In this document: in pieces, positions 53,901-64,000 of the stretch
Layout: every line of letters starts with the position of its first letter
How positions within the stretch are numbered: the stretch's first letter is position 1
Assembly: GCA_963970005.1 (NCBI GenBank)
Contig: CAXAMN010023317.1
Coordinates: forward strand, 478,665 to 542,664
Source: Durusdinium trenchii
Lineage: Eukaryota; Sar; Dinophyceae; Suessiales; Symbiodiniaceae
Length of the DNA stretch: 64,000 nt
Direction of reading: 5' to 3'
Made by a program: the position numbers and the translations under genes
Notes under the pieces: generated by a model
What the model saw: the letters and a program-made list of their open reading frames with translations, nothing else
Database searches by the model: none
What the model was told of the DNA's origin: nothing

Positions 53901-56900
53901 TGTTTTTGGGGTATACAAGTGTTTCTACAGTGTTTTTATATCTCAGTCCAGTGCTGATTACAAACTGGCAGAAGCCGAAGCCTAGCCCTAGCTAGCTGAG
54001 CTGCGCCGACAGTATCGCGCGCGGCGAGACATCAGGTGGGGCAGAGGACGCTGGATCAGGTCTTCATGCCTCCGAGTACTGAGCCTTGGCCATGCAAGGA
54101 TAAAAAGGACGCACAAATATACCTACAGACTCCACTGGCATGAACATTTCGATGCCGCTCAGGAGAGAGAAAAAAAAAGGTTTTGAAGAAATGCCACGAC
54201 ATCGTGTTTCTAGAATTGCGGCATTTTGACTCAACTCGGGGTCTGGACCTCAAGTCCCGAACAAAATGTATATATATATATATATATAATGTTACTGTTT
54301 GCGGCGTGTTTGCCCGCGTTTGCAGTGTGTTTGCCCGTGTCAGTGTGCGATGTGTTTTTGTGAAGCTTGCTAAAAGCAAGTCGCGGCATGTTTCTAGAAT
54401 GCAGAATGTTTCTGGCAAAGCGACGTGTTTCTTCATGCCAATTGCCGCAAAAGATGTGTGTTTTGTAATGACGGCGGAAATAAACGCTGCAAGATTCTCT
54501 AGGTATATTATGAGAGAACCCTATATATATATATATGTTATTTGTCTTGATGTCTTTTCAATTAATAGCTTTTGGGCTGTGTTGATGTTTATGTACGACG
54601 CTGGCTGGAGAATCCTAGTATGGACTGATCACCCTCAAAGTCTAGGATTCTTCAATTTTTGCATATCAATGAACTTTGCGGCTGATTCAAAAGCTTCAAC
54701 TTGGCCAGGATACCTTGTCCACATCGAGCCCTGGAAGCTTGCGCAGTGGAAGCATCGCGGTGCGAGATGTGGCATCGCAAAATGTGATCTCGCAATTCGA
54801 GGCTGTGAAACCGAATGAATGAACTTGTCGTTAAGCAATCGAAATCAAAGTCCTGGATGACCTTTTCCACCCACAAACGGCCCTGAACCTGCGACGAGCG
54901 CGCGCTTTGGTGCGCCCCGCTAGGCCGCGGCCGGGCGCTTTTCGTTCTCTTTCGGCGCCAGGACCACAGCGAGCCCATCGAAGCGATGATTTGGGACCCC
55001 TCGGGGCTCCAATTGGTGACCTGCGGAGCCTTAGGACATCGGATCCTGGTGCACCGAGCCATGCTGGGCACAGGGGACACCCTGCTGGAGCAAGGAGGTC
55101 CGGTGAATCGGTCTGCGGGGCGGTCGCGAACGTCCACCTTGTTCGGTCTCTGCAGGGAAGACACGAGAAAGTGGGACATCGCCAGTCACCGGTGACTGGT
55201 TTCATCCCCATCAAGCACCGGTGACTCGAGCAGCGACATTTCGAGCAGCCACACCAGTCATGAACCCTTGGAACGTCCATGATATTCAACAGCAAGGACC
55301 AATGCGGATGATAAAAGAAGCTTTTCATGAGGCACTCGTTTTTCCTCCTGACTTTTTTCAGTCATGACATGAGCCAATACTACCTCGAGATCGGTTTAAG
55401 CTGTTCAACAATGATCAGAATGACATTGTTGGAATCTCTAGGGGGCCCTAAAATTCTTCTTCAACCACCACAGCACCCAAGACTTTAACAAAGACAGTCT
55501 CGAAGAGACGCCGACAGTCATTGTGTCCAAATTCAATTCTTTATCAACTTGCTTGTAGACATCATGTTCTCTAATCAAAGCCATCATCACATACTGTAAT
55601 CATCACCTCCAGTTCTTCCAAATACCCAGCAGATCGGCTGAGAAAGCATAAAACATCCACAAAGGCTCCCTCATGTCCAAAAAATCTGCAGGTTTGGCAG
55701 GGACTTTGGGTTTTCTCCGCTTTGAGCACCTCTTCACGCTCTCTCGTGGCTTAACCCCTGCGGTGATCAGTGGCCTTTGCGTTTCAGACGACGCGCAGCT
55801 TGTCGCCGTGTCCTCGGCGAAGGGCACCACGCATGCGCCTTGGAACAGATGGAGTTTCAGCATACAATGAGGGCATCCTCCAAACAGAGTAGTTAGTTGA
55901 TGTTAGCTGGCAGAAGGGCCCAGTGGAGAGCAAGCACACTGGTACAAGATGGTGCAAGGCCAAAAAACTTTGAACAAGTTTGGCCTCGAGGACTTCATGG
56001 CACGTCCGCTGTTCTGGGTGTCCAACACCTTTCTCCTCATGGCATGCAGTCACGAACCCATGTTTGTCCATAGGCGAAGAACGTGGGGGTAGTTTCCTTG
56101 GAAGACCACCTGCAGTCATAGGTTGACAACACCAAAATCACAACGTTCCGACACCTTCCTTAAACTTGCTAGTTCTTCACAGCTGAGTAGCATCACGCTT
56201 AGTTCCATGCTTCGTAACCACAAGCAGCAGGCTTCTACAGGTCAAAACCGCCTATGTACTTGAGCACGTCTGCCGCGATTTTTGGGCAGGTCTTCCACTT
56301 GCCACCCTTCCACGCTCAGCGCTACGACCGGCTGCTGGAGCCCGGCGCCGTCGCGCGGCACGGCGCCGGCAGTCGCAGTCCGGTGGGCCTCAACGTGTGC
56401 ACCCGCGTGCGGAATGGCTCGGTACCTCGGACGGAGATGGGTTCGGTGTAGGGAGTAGCCGCTAGCCGCTGGTGCCGATGATGTCAGAGTGGATGTGAGA
56501 TGTCTGGAAGACTGTCTGGAAGAGTTTCGGGGAGTTGCACATGTGGATTTGTGATTTCTGTTGTTCAACTTTGTTCAGCTTTGGCAATTTGGCGGTGAGG
56601 TTGGGGGTCTGTAGGGGGCAAGCAGAGCTGCAACTTTGACCGTCGCTCCGGGGCCGCCGGCGGTGTTTGGATTGTCACCACGCCGTGTCAGAGCTGACGT
56701 AGGGTGCCAAATTGAATGAGCTTGACTCTGTCGGATCCGTCTGAAAGCACATCTCAGATGTATAAGGCCTTGTCGGAATTGGGATGACTTTGGTGTGAAC
56801 CAGCATTTGAAAAAGACAATGGAATGCGGAATGCTTGTATTTTCTGGAAAGTAGTCAGCTGCAAATGCTAGTCCATGCTGCGTGCAGCTGCAAGGTGCTT

Positions 56901-58098
56901 CTTCAAGAAGGTCTCCTGCCACAGTGCACCTTCTTCAACCCCCCCTCGAGGTCCTCAAGCAGCTTCCCCTGGATGAGCCTTGTTCTCCAAAAATGCTTTA
57001 ATGTTTTTTGAAGTTCTTGTTTTGAAGGTCTCAGAATTTAGCACAATAGCCAAATAGGCATCCTCAGTTTTATATATTTATAGTTTTATAACAGTGTTTT
57101 GTAAGTGAGGTACGTGGCCACGAGGGCAGGATCATTGGCTGTGTACTCCTTGAATGCCAATTCTGGTCCAAGCTCCGAGCCTGAGACTTCTGGTGGGCAG
57201 CTCAGGCTTTGCTTTGTGAAAACACCAATCGCCGTTTTCACACCCTCTCAGTGATCATCTCAGCGGAACACACCCAGTGCTGCCATTCGCCCTCCTTTTC
57301 GTGTTGCAGCGGCTTGGACCATCTCAGGCGATGAGTGGGCGGCCTCCCTGCTGCGTGAGACCCGCATTTGCCGCCCTCTGCGGCACTTCTGCGAGCGCCG
57401 CCTCGCCGAGCGCGGCCCTTTGGTGCCGCGGTCGGAGCGGGCTCCGGAGGAGGCCGAGCCGTCGACGTGGCTGGCGGAGGCGGAGACGGCCACGCAGCTG
57501 CCCCTCGAGGTGCCGCTGTGGATGTCTCCTCAATTGCGCCGCTGGGTTCAATCAGAGCCAAAGGTTCCGAAGAAGGAGGGGAGGGGGGCTGCATCATGTG
57601 TTTGCGTGGAGGCTGTTCCGTTGGGCATGAGCCTTCGATCATGTGAGTACAGCAGGAAATTTTATGGCTGTGCTGGTTTGGCAAGGACAAATTATTGTTT
57701 ACATGAACAGGCGCAAGTTCTCATATCTTTTAGCAAGCGCATGGCACCGAACGCAAATCAACACCTCGTCCATTGTCCGGTCCAGAACCTTCGGGAAAAG
57801 GTCAAGACCTCTGCTCCCCAAAGTTCGAGGTTTCTACGCCTACCCCAGCGATCTGCCCCCGGAGCGGCTGAACGCCCAGCTCCGCCGGGGCCTGGCACCG
57901 CCGCCGTCGCGCCGCGCCGTGGAGATCACCGCGGTGCAGGGCGTGCCGCCGACGGAGTGGCGGAACGACGAGTGCGGCGAGTGGCTGGGCGCGCTGGGGG
58001 CGGCCGTGGGCAGCGAGGTGGCGGCTCCTCGAGAGGGAGTGCTGAGAGGACAGAGAGGAGTGAGGGAAGAAGAGGAGGAGGAATGGGTGAAGGCTTAA
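50960..58098 (+). CDS. BCAS3-like WD40 protein
   Basis: BCAS3 and its plant ATG18-like relatives are WD40/PROPPIN-type proteins that bind phosphoinositides at the phagophore. Exons: ~50945-51055 (ISEAVRHITWLSIERV), ~51184-51413 (FGSLRVLDVLEDDRP, LLVIGYTDGFQVWDLQDP), 52073-~52128 (ARLLPFPLLPVDASADVM), ~52352-52536 (LVRLFSLKSHEDVHLLRL, FLAVGFAKQVELFDA), ~53188-53270 (ALGPTFALGHRWLAYNLP), 53452-53530 (ALKDGLQYLGQ), ~54700-54804 (SGSIAVRDVASQNVISQFEA), 54962-~55090 (SEPIEAMIWDPSGLQLVTCG), 55701-55834 (FTLSRGLTPAVISGLCVSDD, SSAKGTTH), 56290-~56440 (VFHLPPFHAQRYDRLLEPG), ~57311-57600 (WLAEAETATQLPLEVPLWMS; BCAS3 C-terminal domain) and ~57823-58010 (SRRAVEITAVQG). Introns after 53530 and 55834 use GC donors. 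The start-codon exon and the true 3' end are not fixed. Confidence 0.82.
51886..52060. repeat. TAG-rich repeat, head-to-head direct and inverted parts
   Basis: The direct part (GTAGCTTCTTGTTCCGTTCG to GGTTCCGTTCGTAGGC) is followed at once by an inverted part (TACTAGGAACAAGAAGCTAC to GATGCTACTAGGGGC). It lies in an intron of the BCAS3-like gene directly before the exon at 52073. Confidence 0.8.
54266..54291. repeat. TA microsatellite
   Basis: TATA tract in an intron of the BCAS3-like gene; another TATATA stretch is at 54520-54535. It is followed by GTGTTTGCCCG-type minisatellite units at 54298-54350. Confidence 0.8.
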
Positions 58099-60440
58099 AA
58101 TGCCAAAAGGTTTGGGTGTGAAATGGTAGATCTACAATTTGTTTGAGCTGGTCTTGGGGAATTGTGATGAAATGTGCAATTCCAGCCAGAGCGATGAAAG
58201 GCAACAAGACGATCCCATCCTCGGAACCAGATCATGGGTGCCAACGCATTGGCCGCGCACATCCCAACTGTACATAGGCATCCCGGCACGGCCGTGCGCC
58301 GTGCGGCGTGGCCTGAAGCAAGCTCTAGAGGCATGTCACGGTACAAGGATGAGGACTCCCTCACGCCACGCTGTATGCCCATACATCGTTCAATTGCTTT
58401 ATGCATTCCGTGTAAAGCCCTTAACTTAGGATTGTCACCTTATGTGCTTCATATCCCTCAAGCATGTCATGACCCACTAGACTCTAGCTTCAGACCTGCC
58501 TGTCTCAACCGGACGCCCAGCAAAGATGCAGATGGCCATCTCCTGGCCACCTGGTGGTCCGAAGGTCGGTCGAAGAGCTGCAGTGGAATCCCACCGAAGG
58601 ATCTGCGGTGACCTCAGATCACAACTAACAGGTCCGGTCGCTCAAGCCCAACGCAGCTTTTCTACAACGCAGTGGATCCGGTTTCGCCTTTTTGGAAAAG
58701 CTTCTAAACCTCCCAGTGTCACGAAAGAAAATCAAAGGTGCTCACCAGAAAGGTCACGAACACACTCGGAGTTGCTAGCATTTCCACTGCGGAGTTGCCA
58801 GACCACCTTTTTGCTAGTTAGTACAGCTAGCAGCTAGTGTTCAAGACGCTTGCGCTTCGGCCGAAACAGGCGGCCGCTCAAATAGGCTTGCATCGTTTCC
58901 ACCCCACCCGCGTGATGATTCAGTCCCTATAATTTTAAAGCCATCCAAACTGATGATCAGGGCAGATGAGAGTGAACCCGTGGCCTGGTGTTCTTTTTTG
59001 TAACACCGCGGCGACATGTTCGTCACTGGTCGAGCCCATCGATGCGCGTGGATTCGCCGTTTTGGCTCCATGGTGCGGAGACTTCGGGGCGGCTTGGGCA
59101 GCTGGAGGCGTGGGGGGATGGGGAAAAGATGCAGAGAATTGAGAACATACTTAGCACTTCCAATGGGTGCCCAATGGAGACCTATAAGTAGGGTAGGGTA
59201 GTCCATTGGACATCCATTGGATGGTCCTGGTATATGGTAAAATGGATTTTGCGGACAGCAGTGGCACCGTTTTGTTTTTTTCCCCAGGCGTGCGTCCCAC
59301 GATTCTATTGAGGTCAGCATCCTGGATCGGTGCTCATCATGGAATGGTAGGGGTAGGACCGGGTAGGACCTCAAGCTCTCTCTCTCTCTCTCTCAGGATT
59401 TTAACATGCTACCACCTCACCGTGATTTTGGTAGCTTAAGGTAGGACCCAGAATAACAAGGCTGGAGGTTGGCCCGGCCCTGATTTGAGCTATTCTATGC
59501 ATGCAGGATATTTAGGCATCGCCTTGAACGGTCAACTAGACCCACCAGAAAAATCCAGAAAACACAAATTGCACCCAGAAACAATGGCACACGCGTGAAT
59601 ATGTTTAGGATTAATGTCCAATGATATGTTTTCCGCAGGCTATTTTCCAATGTTAGGGTGCCGTTTAGCTTCAGGTCTCTAAATATTCATTCCCAGAAGT
59701 TGGCCTCCTTATAAACAATTTCCAATGGTGTGTTTTTCTACTTGGGTTTGTCTATCCACCTCTATGTTGGGATAGCCTGGTGGAACACTGAAAGGATCTG
59801 AAATGAAATGGGTGCTGATGTGTGGCTCAGACAGTGGAGGAAGGAGGGAGGGAGGGAGGGAGGGAGGGAGAGAGAGAGGGACAGATATGAGCTGATCTGA
59901 GTTAACTTGTTTTTTGATTGGGTATATAGATTCTGTTGGGTTGCTGGGAGCTGATGGTCTTTTAACAAATGTATCCCCTCAGACGTTGGCACCCCGAACC
60001 AAATGTGGTCTCATTTGGTGCTTGGGGATTAGAACCTTAGTTTTTACCGTGACCATGGAACCGGGATTTTGAAGTGTTTTAGATGCCTTCGGTTTGGGCT
60101 ATTTGAATAAATGGTCGTAGGTCGCACGGCAACGATTTTGTTAACCTTTTTCTTGGAAGAGGCTATGACACGTATGTGAGCACTTGGGCTATCTATAGCT
60201 GTTGAAGGACACAACGCTTGCATCTTGTTTTGGACCGAAGCTAGCTGCAGAAGTCAAGCGGGCCCGTAGGACAGACAGCCGGGCATGAAACAGCTGATGT
60301 ACAGCCCATTCCTTCTACCCTAGCCACTTGAAATGCCTTGTTCTTAGTTAATCATGCTTAATCTCTTATCATATCTTATCGTCCAACATTGATCACATGA
60401 AGTGGATCCACGAGCCGTCCCACGAGCTGCCCCTGCCATG
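58099..60440. other. Spacer between BCAS3-like and F-box/BRCT genes
   Basis: Open forward stretches at 58228-58345 (ANALAAHIPTVHRHPGTAVR) and 59020-59110 (LVEPIDARGFAVLAPWCGDF) look exon-like but are unassigned; the first might be a late exon of the BCAS3-like gene. (CT)n lies at 59378-59394 and a GGGA tract at 59838-59872. The rest shows nothing I can name. Confidence 0.4.
59835..59885. repeat. GGGA/GA microsatellite
   Basis: Seven or so GGGA units followed by GAGAGA. Simple sequence in intergenic DNA. Confidence 0.85.
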
Positions 60441-60445
60441 GCGTG

Positions 60446-60478
60446 ACGTCTCTGCACCTCTCGCAGCGGGCGCCGGTC
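60446..60478 (+). promoter_or_regulatory. Likely spliced-leader or intron acceptor before start codon
   Basis: CGTCTCTGCACCTCTCGCAG is a good pyrimidine-rich acceptor followed after 12 nt by ATGGACGTG at 60479. This is the pattern expected for spliced-leader addition in dinoflagellates. The frame is open upstream too, so a normal intron cannot be excluded. Confidence 0.4.
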
Positions 60479-63100
60479 ATGGACGTGTCGTGCTCGGCTT
60501 CGGCGACTTCGGCGGATTCGGCTTCAGCTGGGATGGCGAGTCCGGCAGTCGAGATGTCTCAGCTCTTCCAAGCGACTCCAGACTCGACACCCTGGTCACT
60601 GGCTCCACGTTCTTTCAGACGAAGAGGGCCGGCATGGCAATTGCCAGCTGAAGCATGGCAGCTGGTGGCTGAGCTTCTGCTTGACCAAGAGCTTTCCAGG
60701 AGCTCCAGCTGCTGCAAGGCATTGAAGGAAGCCATGGACTCCCACGAGCAGTGGCTTCAACGTGCCATTCAACAGTTTCGCTCCCTACCCATCTCTGAGA
60801 TGGAGAGTCGGACGATGCAAGAGGAGGTTCTCCGGAATGGCCGGAAGAGTTATATCTCCCGGCGGACCCTTTTCAAAGGTAAGAGGGTTGCGCTGCTGGC
60901 AGGGCGCTCTGAACTGCCTGAGATTTATCGCTTGGCTCGCTGGTGTGGTGCTGCCATCCAGCTTCATGTGACAAGTGCCGATTTGGTGCTTATCGGGCCG
61001 CGCGGTGGTAGTTGTCCTGGCCCCTTGATTTAGTGATCCCACCAAGAATCCCACCTGATCCCTCCAAGAGCTTCTTTCTTTGGCAGCTCCAACTAGTAAT
61101 GCCTCCGCTCCAAAAGACTGATGTCCTCGTGAAATCCTAACCAGAGGAGATCCTTCTGGATCCTCCATGATTTCTACAGATGTCTAGCGTATTGTTCACA
61201 TGTTCTTCAATGGCTTGACACCATTGAAGACTCTGCAGGTTTTGTGGCTTCCCGGACTCAACAGAAATCCTTCCGGGTGGCCTGGCTACGTGCCTCCTGC
61301 GTGGCTGGGCGTTTGCTCCCACGCCACCGGCCGTTGTGCGCCTCGAACGGAGCACCGTTCAGCTCCTTCCGCTCGTGCATCTCAGGTGGGGCGGGGCCAT
61401 GGGGTCCAGTGGGACCACCCTTGCGGTGGATGTTTTGGGAGGCATCGCCATTCGGCCAGGCAACCGAATGGATGACTGCACAAGAATTCAATGGTTTAGA
61501 CAGACTGCTTGGTGGGTTGGGGCCTTCCTGCTCCACCTTAGAACAGTCCTTAGAACATCTTAGAACCTTTATTAATATAGGAGTTGGCTATGAGCCGAGG
61601 TGGCAGAAGAGCAGTGTGCCTTTGAGAAATTGAAGTATAGTTGGAAGGCTGGTTTGGAAAGGAGTCGCTTTCCCTGAGCAGCATCCAAGAAGGCTTTTCC
61701 GACGGAAGATAGCTCTAAGTTCGATGCGGGTTTTGGATGGATTTGATTCACCCGACTACATGAGTCAGTGAGAATGCCTGGGACCGCCAGGGTGTGATTT
61801 GCCCTCCAAACACCTCTACGTTAGGCCAACCATCTTCCAGGAATGATGGGTGACCTGGAGCACCAGCCCAGTGCCGCACAACCAGGCCACAAGGACGACA
61901 GCCCCGCAGAGTTTGGATGCTACGCCCCACGACTCTTGGAAGGTCTTTTGCTGAGCACCTCGCGTGGCCTGGTGACAAAAGATGGGGTCTGACATGATGG
62001 GTATATATACTGGTATATATAATATATAAGATATTTTTCTTTTTTATGTATACAAACATGCACTCCCAGAAAATCCCAGAAATAATCATGGAAGTGGATG
62101 GCGTGGCCCCTTGGATGACCACTTTCCTCTTACAAACAGCCGGTGAACTCCACTTCCATGAGAAAGGTTCGGAAATACACCCAGTAAACCACACTTCGTG
62201 GTCTCATGGACAGAGTTCACCGTTCAACGGGTCATTCGAATGTTCCCATTCTGGTGCCCGATCGCAAGGTCAACCAACAAGCAGGCACTCAATTCTAGCC
62301 AGAACATGCCAGAACTGTTGAGCACATCATATCTATGATACCTCCTTTTCAAGGCCGACTCTTTGCGAAGGAACTGTTTGGAAGACAGGTGGTCCGGCCG
62401 TCGTACCGTGGACGACCGAGCCGTACGACTGCGCCTTCAGGCCTTCCCTCCCGCGAGGCGGTGACGCTGACTGCGCAGTTGTTGGGGGCAGAGTGCACAG
62501 AGGAGCTGACGCGGAGCCACACGCATCTGATTGCTGGAACCGCTCAAGGAGAGTATCTTGGACAGCGACTGAGGCGTATACTCCCCTGCGGACAGCATGG
62601 ACCCCCAACAAGCCAGTAGGTTGCAGAGGGAAATGGTTTTCCCTAAAAGTCTGCCAGTCGGGAGCCTTCAGTGGAGGGCAGGTTGGGGTAGTTTTGCCCA
62701 AGAAAGCGAAATGGGAGTAATTTAAGTTTTGGTGCAGCCGTAATTTCCTTGTCTTGTGCGCGTCGTCCATTGGATGAATTCCTTTTCTGCTGCATTCTCC
62801 TGAGCTTTCAAGGTCCCCAATCTGGTATTGACATTGAGCCCGCTCCATACTTGAAAAACAACACACCATCTCCGGTGCTCCAGGAAGATCCAGGAAGAGC
62901 ACTCAAGCTCAGAAAGTATTGCCTCAACCAAGTGTCCCGAGCCGAACGAGCACAGACAAATGCCTTGCGTTCCGAGGAAGTACGACTACGCGATCCAACA
63001 CCACATCCCTGTGGTCTCCGTGGGCTGGATCGATCAGACTTTGCGCTTGGGATTACCCATGAAGGAACGCTGTTTCCCCGTGAGCCGGGCTGGAGACTGA
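60479..63100 (+). CDS. F-box-like plus BRCT-like protein
   Basis: The first exon (60479 to about 61018) encodes a Ser/Ala-rich lead, then an F-box-like motif (WQLPAEAWQLVAELLLDQEL, SSSCCKALKEAM, W), then KGKRVALLAGRSELPEIYRL and ADLVLIGPR, like the start of a BRCT fold. Next exons: ~61239-61383 (LLRGWAFAPTPPAVVRLERS), ~62340-62570 (GRLFAKELFGRQVVRPSYRG, LTAQLLGAECTEELTRSHTH, LIAG; the GA and THLI BRCT signatures) and ~62932-63079 (KYDYAIQHHIPVVSVGWIDQ, the BRCT Trp helix). It ends at a GTGAGC donor or at TGA 63098-63100. F-box proteins link substrates to SCF ubiquitin ligases and BRCT domains bind phosphopeptides; having both would suggest a DNA-damage or cell-cycle adaptor, by inference. A further exon may lie at 63252-63400 (NPPKSVDFFGQKTAMANWPG). 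Confidence 0.6.
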
Positions 63101-64000
63101 CGTGAGCACCACATACCAGCACCAGCCGCGAGGCTGGTGAAGCAGACCAGTGGATTCCCGTGTGGGTGTGCCTCTCCATGAACAACGACATCCTTAGGAT
63201 CCCTAATATATGAGAATCCTTTCGATCCGCCATGTTTTGAAGGTCCACTAATCAGAGACAAACCCACGTGGCAGTCCAGAGTCGGAATCCGCCGAAATCG
63301 GTGGATTTCTTCGGTCAGAAGACGGCCATGGCCAACTGGCCGGGCCTCGTGACGTGCGACGTTCGAAAACTATGCGAAACGCGTCGTGACGTTCGCAGGT
63401 TTGTGACGTTCTCGTAGCCATGCACAGTTGCACGGCCTTTCAGTATACCGGATTTTGTTCATCCAAGGCCAATATAGGCCAATCAGCCAAGGTTGGAGAG
63501 AGATGCGTGAGTGAATGGTAGGAATGGCTGGCTAGTTCATGTTGATTCATTAAATCGACTTCTGAACTACTAGTAACAAGTGCCACGCTAGTAGTAACAA
63601 GTTCCTTACTAGTAGTAACAAGAAGCTATTAAATTAATTTAAGCATTGGGATTCCCGAGGGGTTGAGAACTGCAAGGAGGTTTTCCTTTGTAGCTCGTTC
63701 ATGCTCGTTCAAGGTTTCCTCAGCACTCCCTCCTTTAGTTCATGTGCCACCGTGCCACAATGATGTGCAGGTCCATGGCAGATGAGCTCCGCAGATGAGC
63801 TTGGATTCCACATCGGAATTGGCCAGCGAAGCTGGTTATCCCACTGTTGAGAAAGAGGTGGGATGGCGAAGAATGATCAAGCCATCATGAGCTACTTGCC
63901 GCAGGGCAATTGGGTAAGTAGCATTGAACCAACACCCATCGTGATCCAAAATCTATTGTTGGTTGTTGCATGTTGTTGCCATCTTTTTACGGAAAGGGAA
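63101..64000. other. Trailing segment
   Basis: It holds a possible last exon of the F-box/BRCT gene (63252-63400) and an inverted TAG-rich repeat (63563-63640). The final 350 nt show no supported feature. Confidence 0.4.
63563..63640 (-). repeat. TAG-rich dispersed repeat, inverted copy
   Basis: GAACTACTAGTAACAAGTGC, CACGCTAGTAGTAACAAGTT and CCTTACTAGTAGTAACAAGA, the same TTACTAGTAG variant seen near 5620 and 8440 rather than the CTCCTAGTAG variant seen at 15.2 kb. Confidence 0.8.

Overview
The window looks like nuclear DNA of a photosynthetic or symbiotic dinoflagellate, most like a Symbiodiniaceae scaffold. This is inferred from several signs: genes split into many small, GC-rich exons in AT-richer introns; splice donors that are often GC rather than GT; long one-strand gene blocks; PPR genes with one repeat per exon; and short TAG-rich repeats scattered through introns and intergenic DNA. 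No bacterial operons, ribosome binding sites, CRISPR arrays or tRNAs were seen. A 505-base run of N (15230-15734) marks an assembly gap inside a repeat array. Because genes are split, exon borders were read by eye from reading frame, splice sites and family resemblance; most are approximate, and long uninterrupted ORFs are usually not the real genes.

Layout. Plus-strand block, about 2.5-28.5 kb: (1) a large coiled-coil protein with an SH3/Tudor-like N-terminus and many small Trp-containing helical repeats (2544-15190), ending inside the TAG-rich repeat beside the gap; (2) a PPR protein gene spread over 18.4-25.4 kb; (3) a METTL20/21-type protein methyltransferase (26.2-28.5 kb). Minus-strand block, 43.0 kb down to 31.0 kb: four genes, in transcription order an E/K-rich protein, a protein with cytosine-C5-methyltransferase-like motifs (FAGRG, GPPC, EQP), a second K/E/S-rich protein, and a Cys-rich protein with a WPLGIHGDE core that resembles a very high-copy dinoflagellate family and may be transposase-derived. 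Plus-strand block, about 45-63 kb: a catechol-O-methyltransferase-like gene, a BCAS3-like WD40/phagophore protein (51-58 kb) and a gene with an F-box-like motif followed by BRCT-like segments (60.5-63.1 kb).

The plus-strand genes look like ordinary single-copy cell genes: organelle RNA processing (PPR), protein methylation, small-molecule methylation, autophagy (BCAS3) and ubiquitin/DNA-damage-type scaffolding (F-box/BRCT). The minus-strand block differs. It is K/E-rich and AT-richer, its members resemble multicopy dinoflagellate families, and a 13-bp direct repeat (30388-30400 and 43600-43612) lies near its two ends. It is the best candidate here for an undescribed mobile or formerly mobile multi-gene unit that carries its own methyltransferase-like protein.
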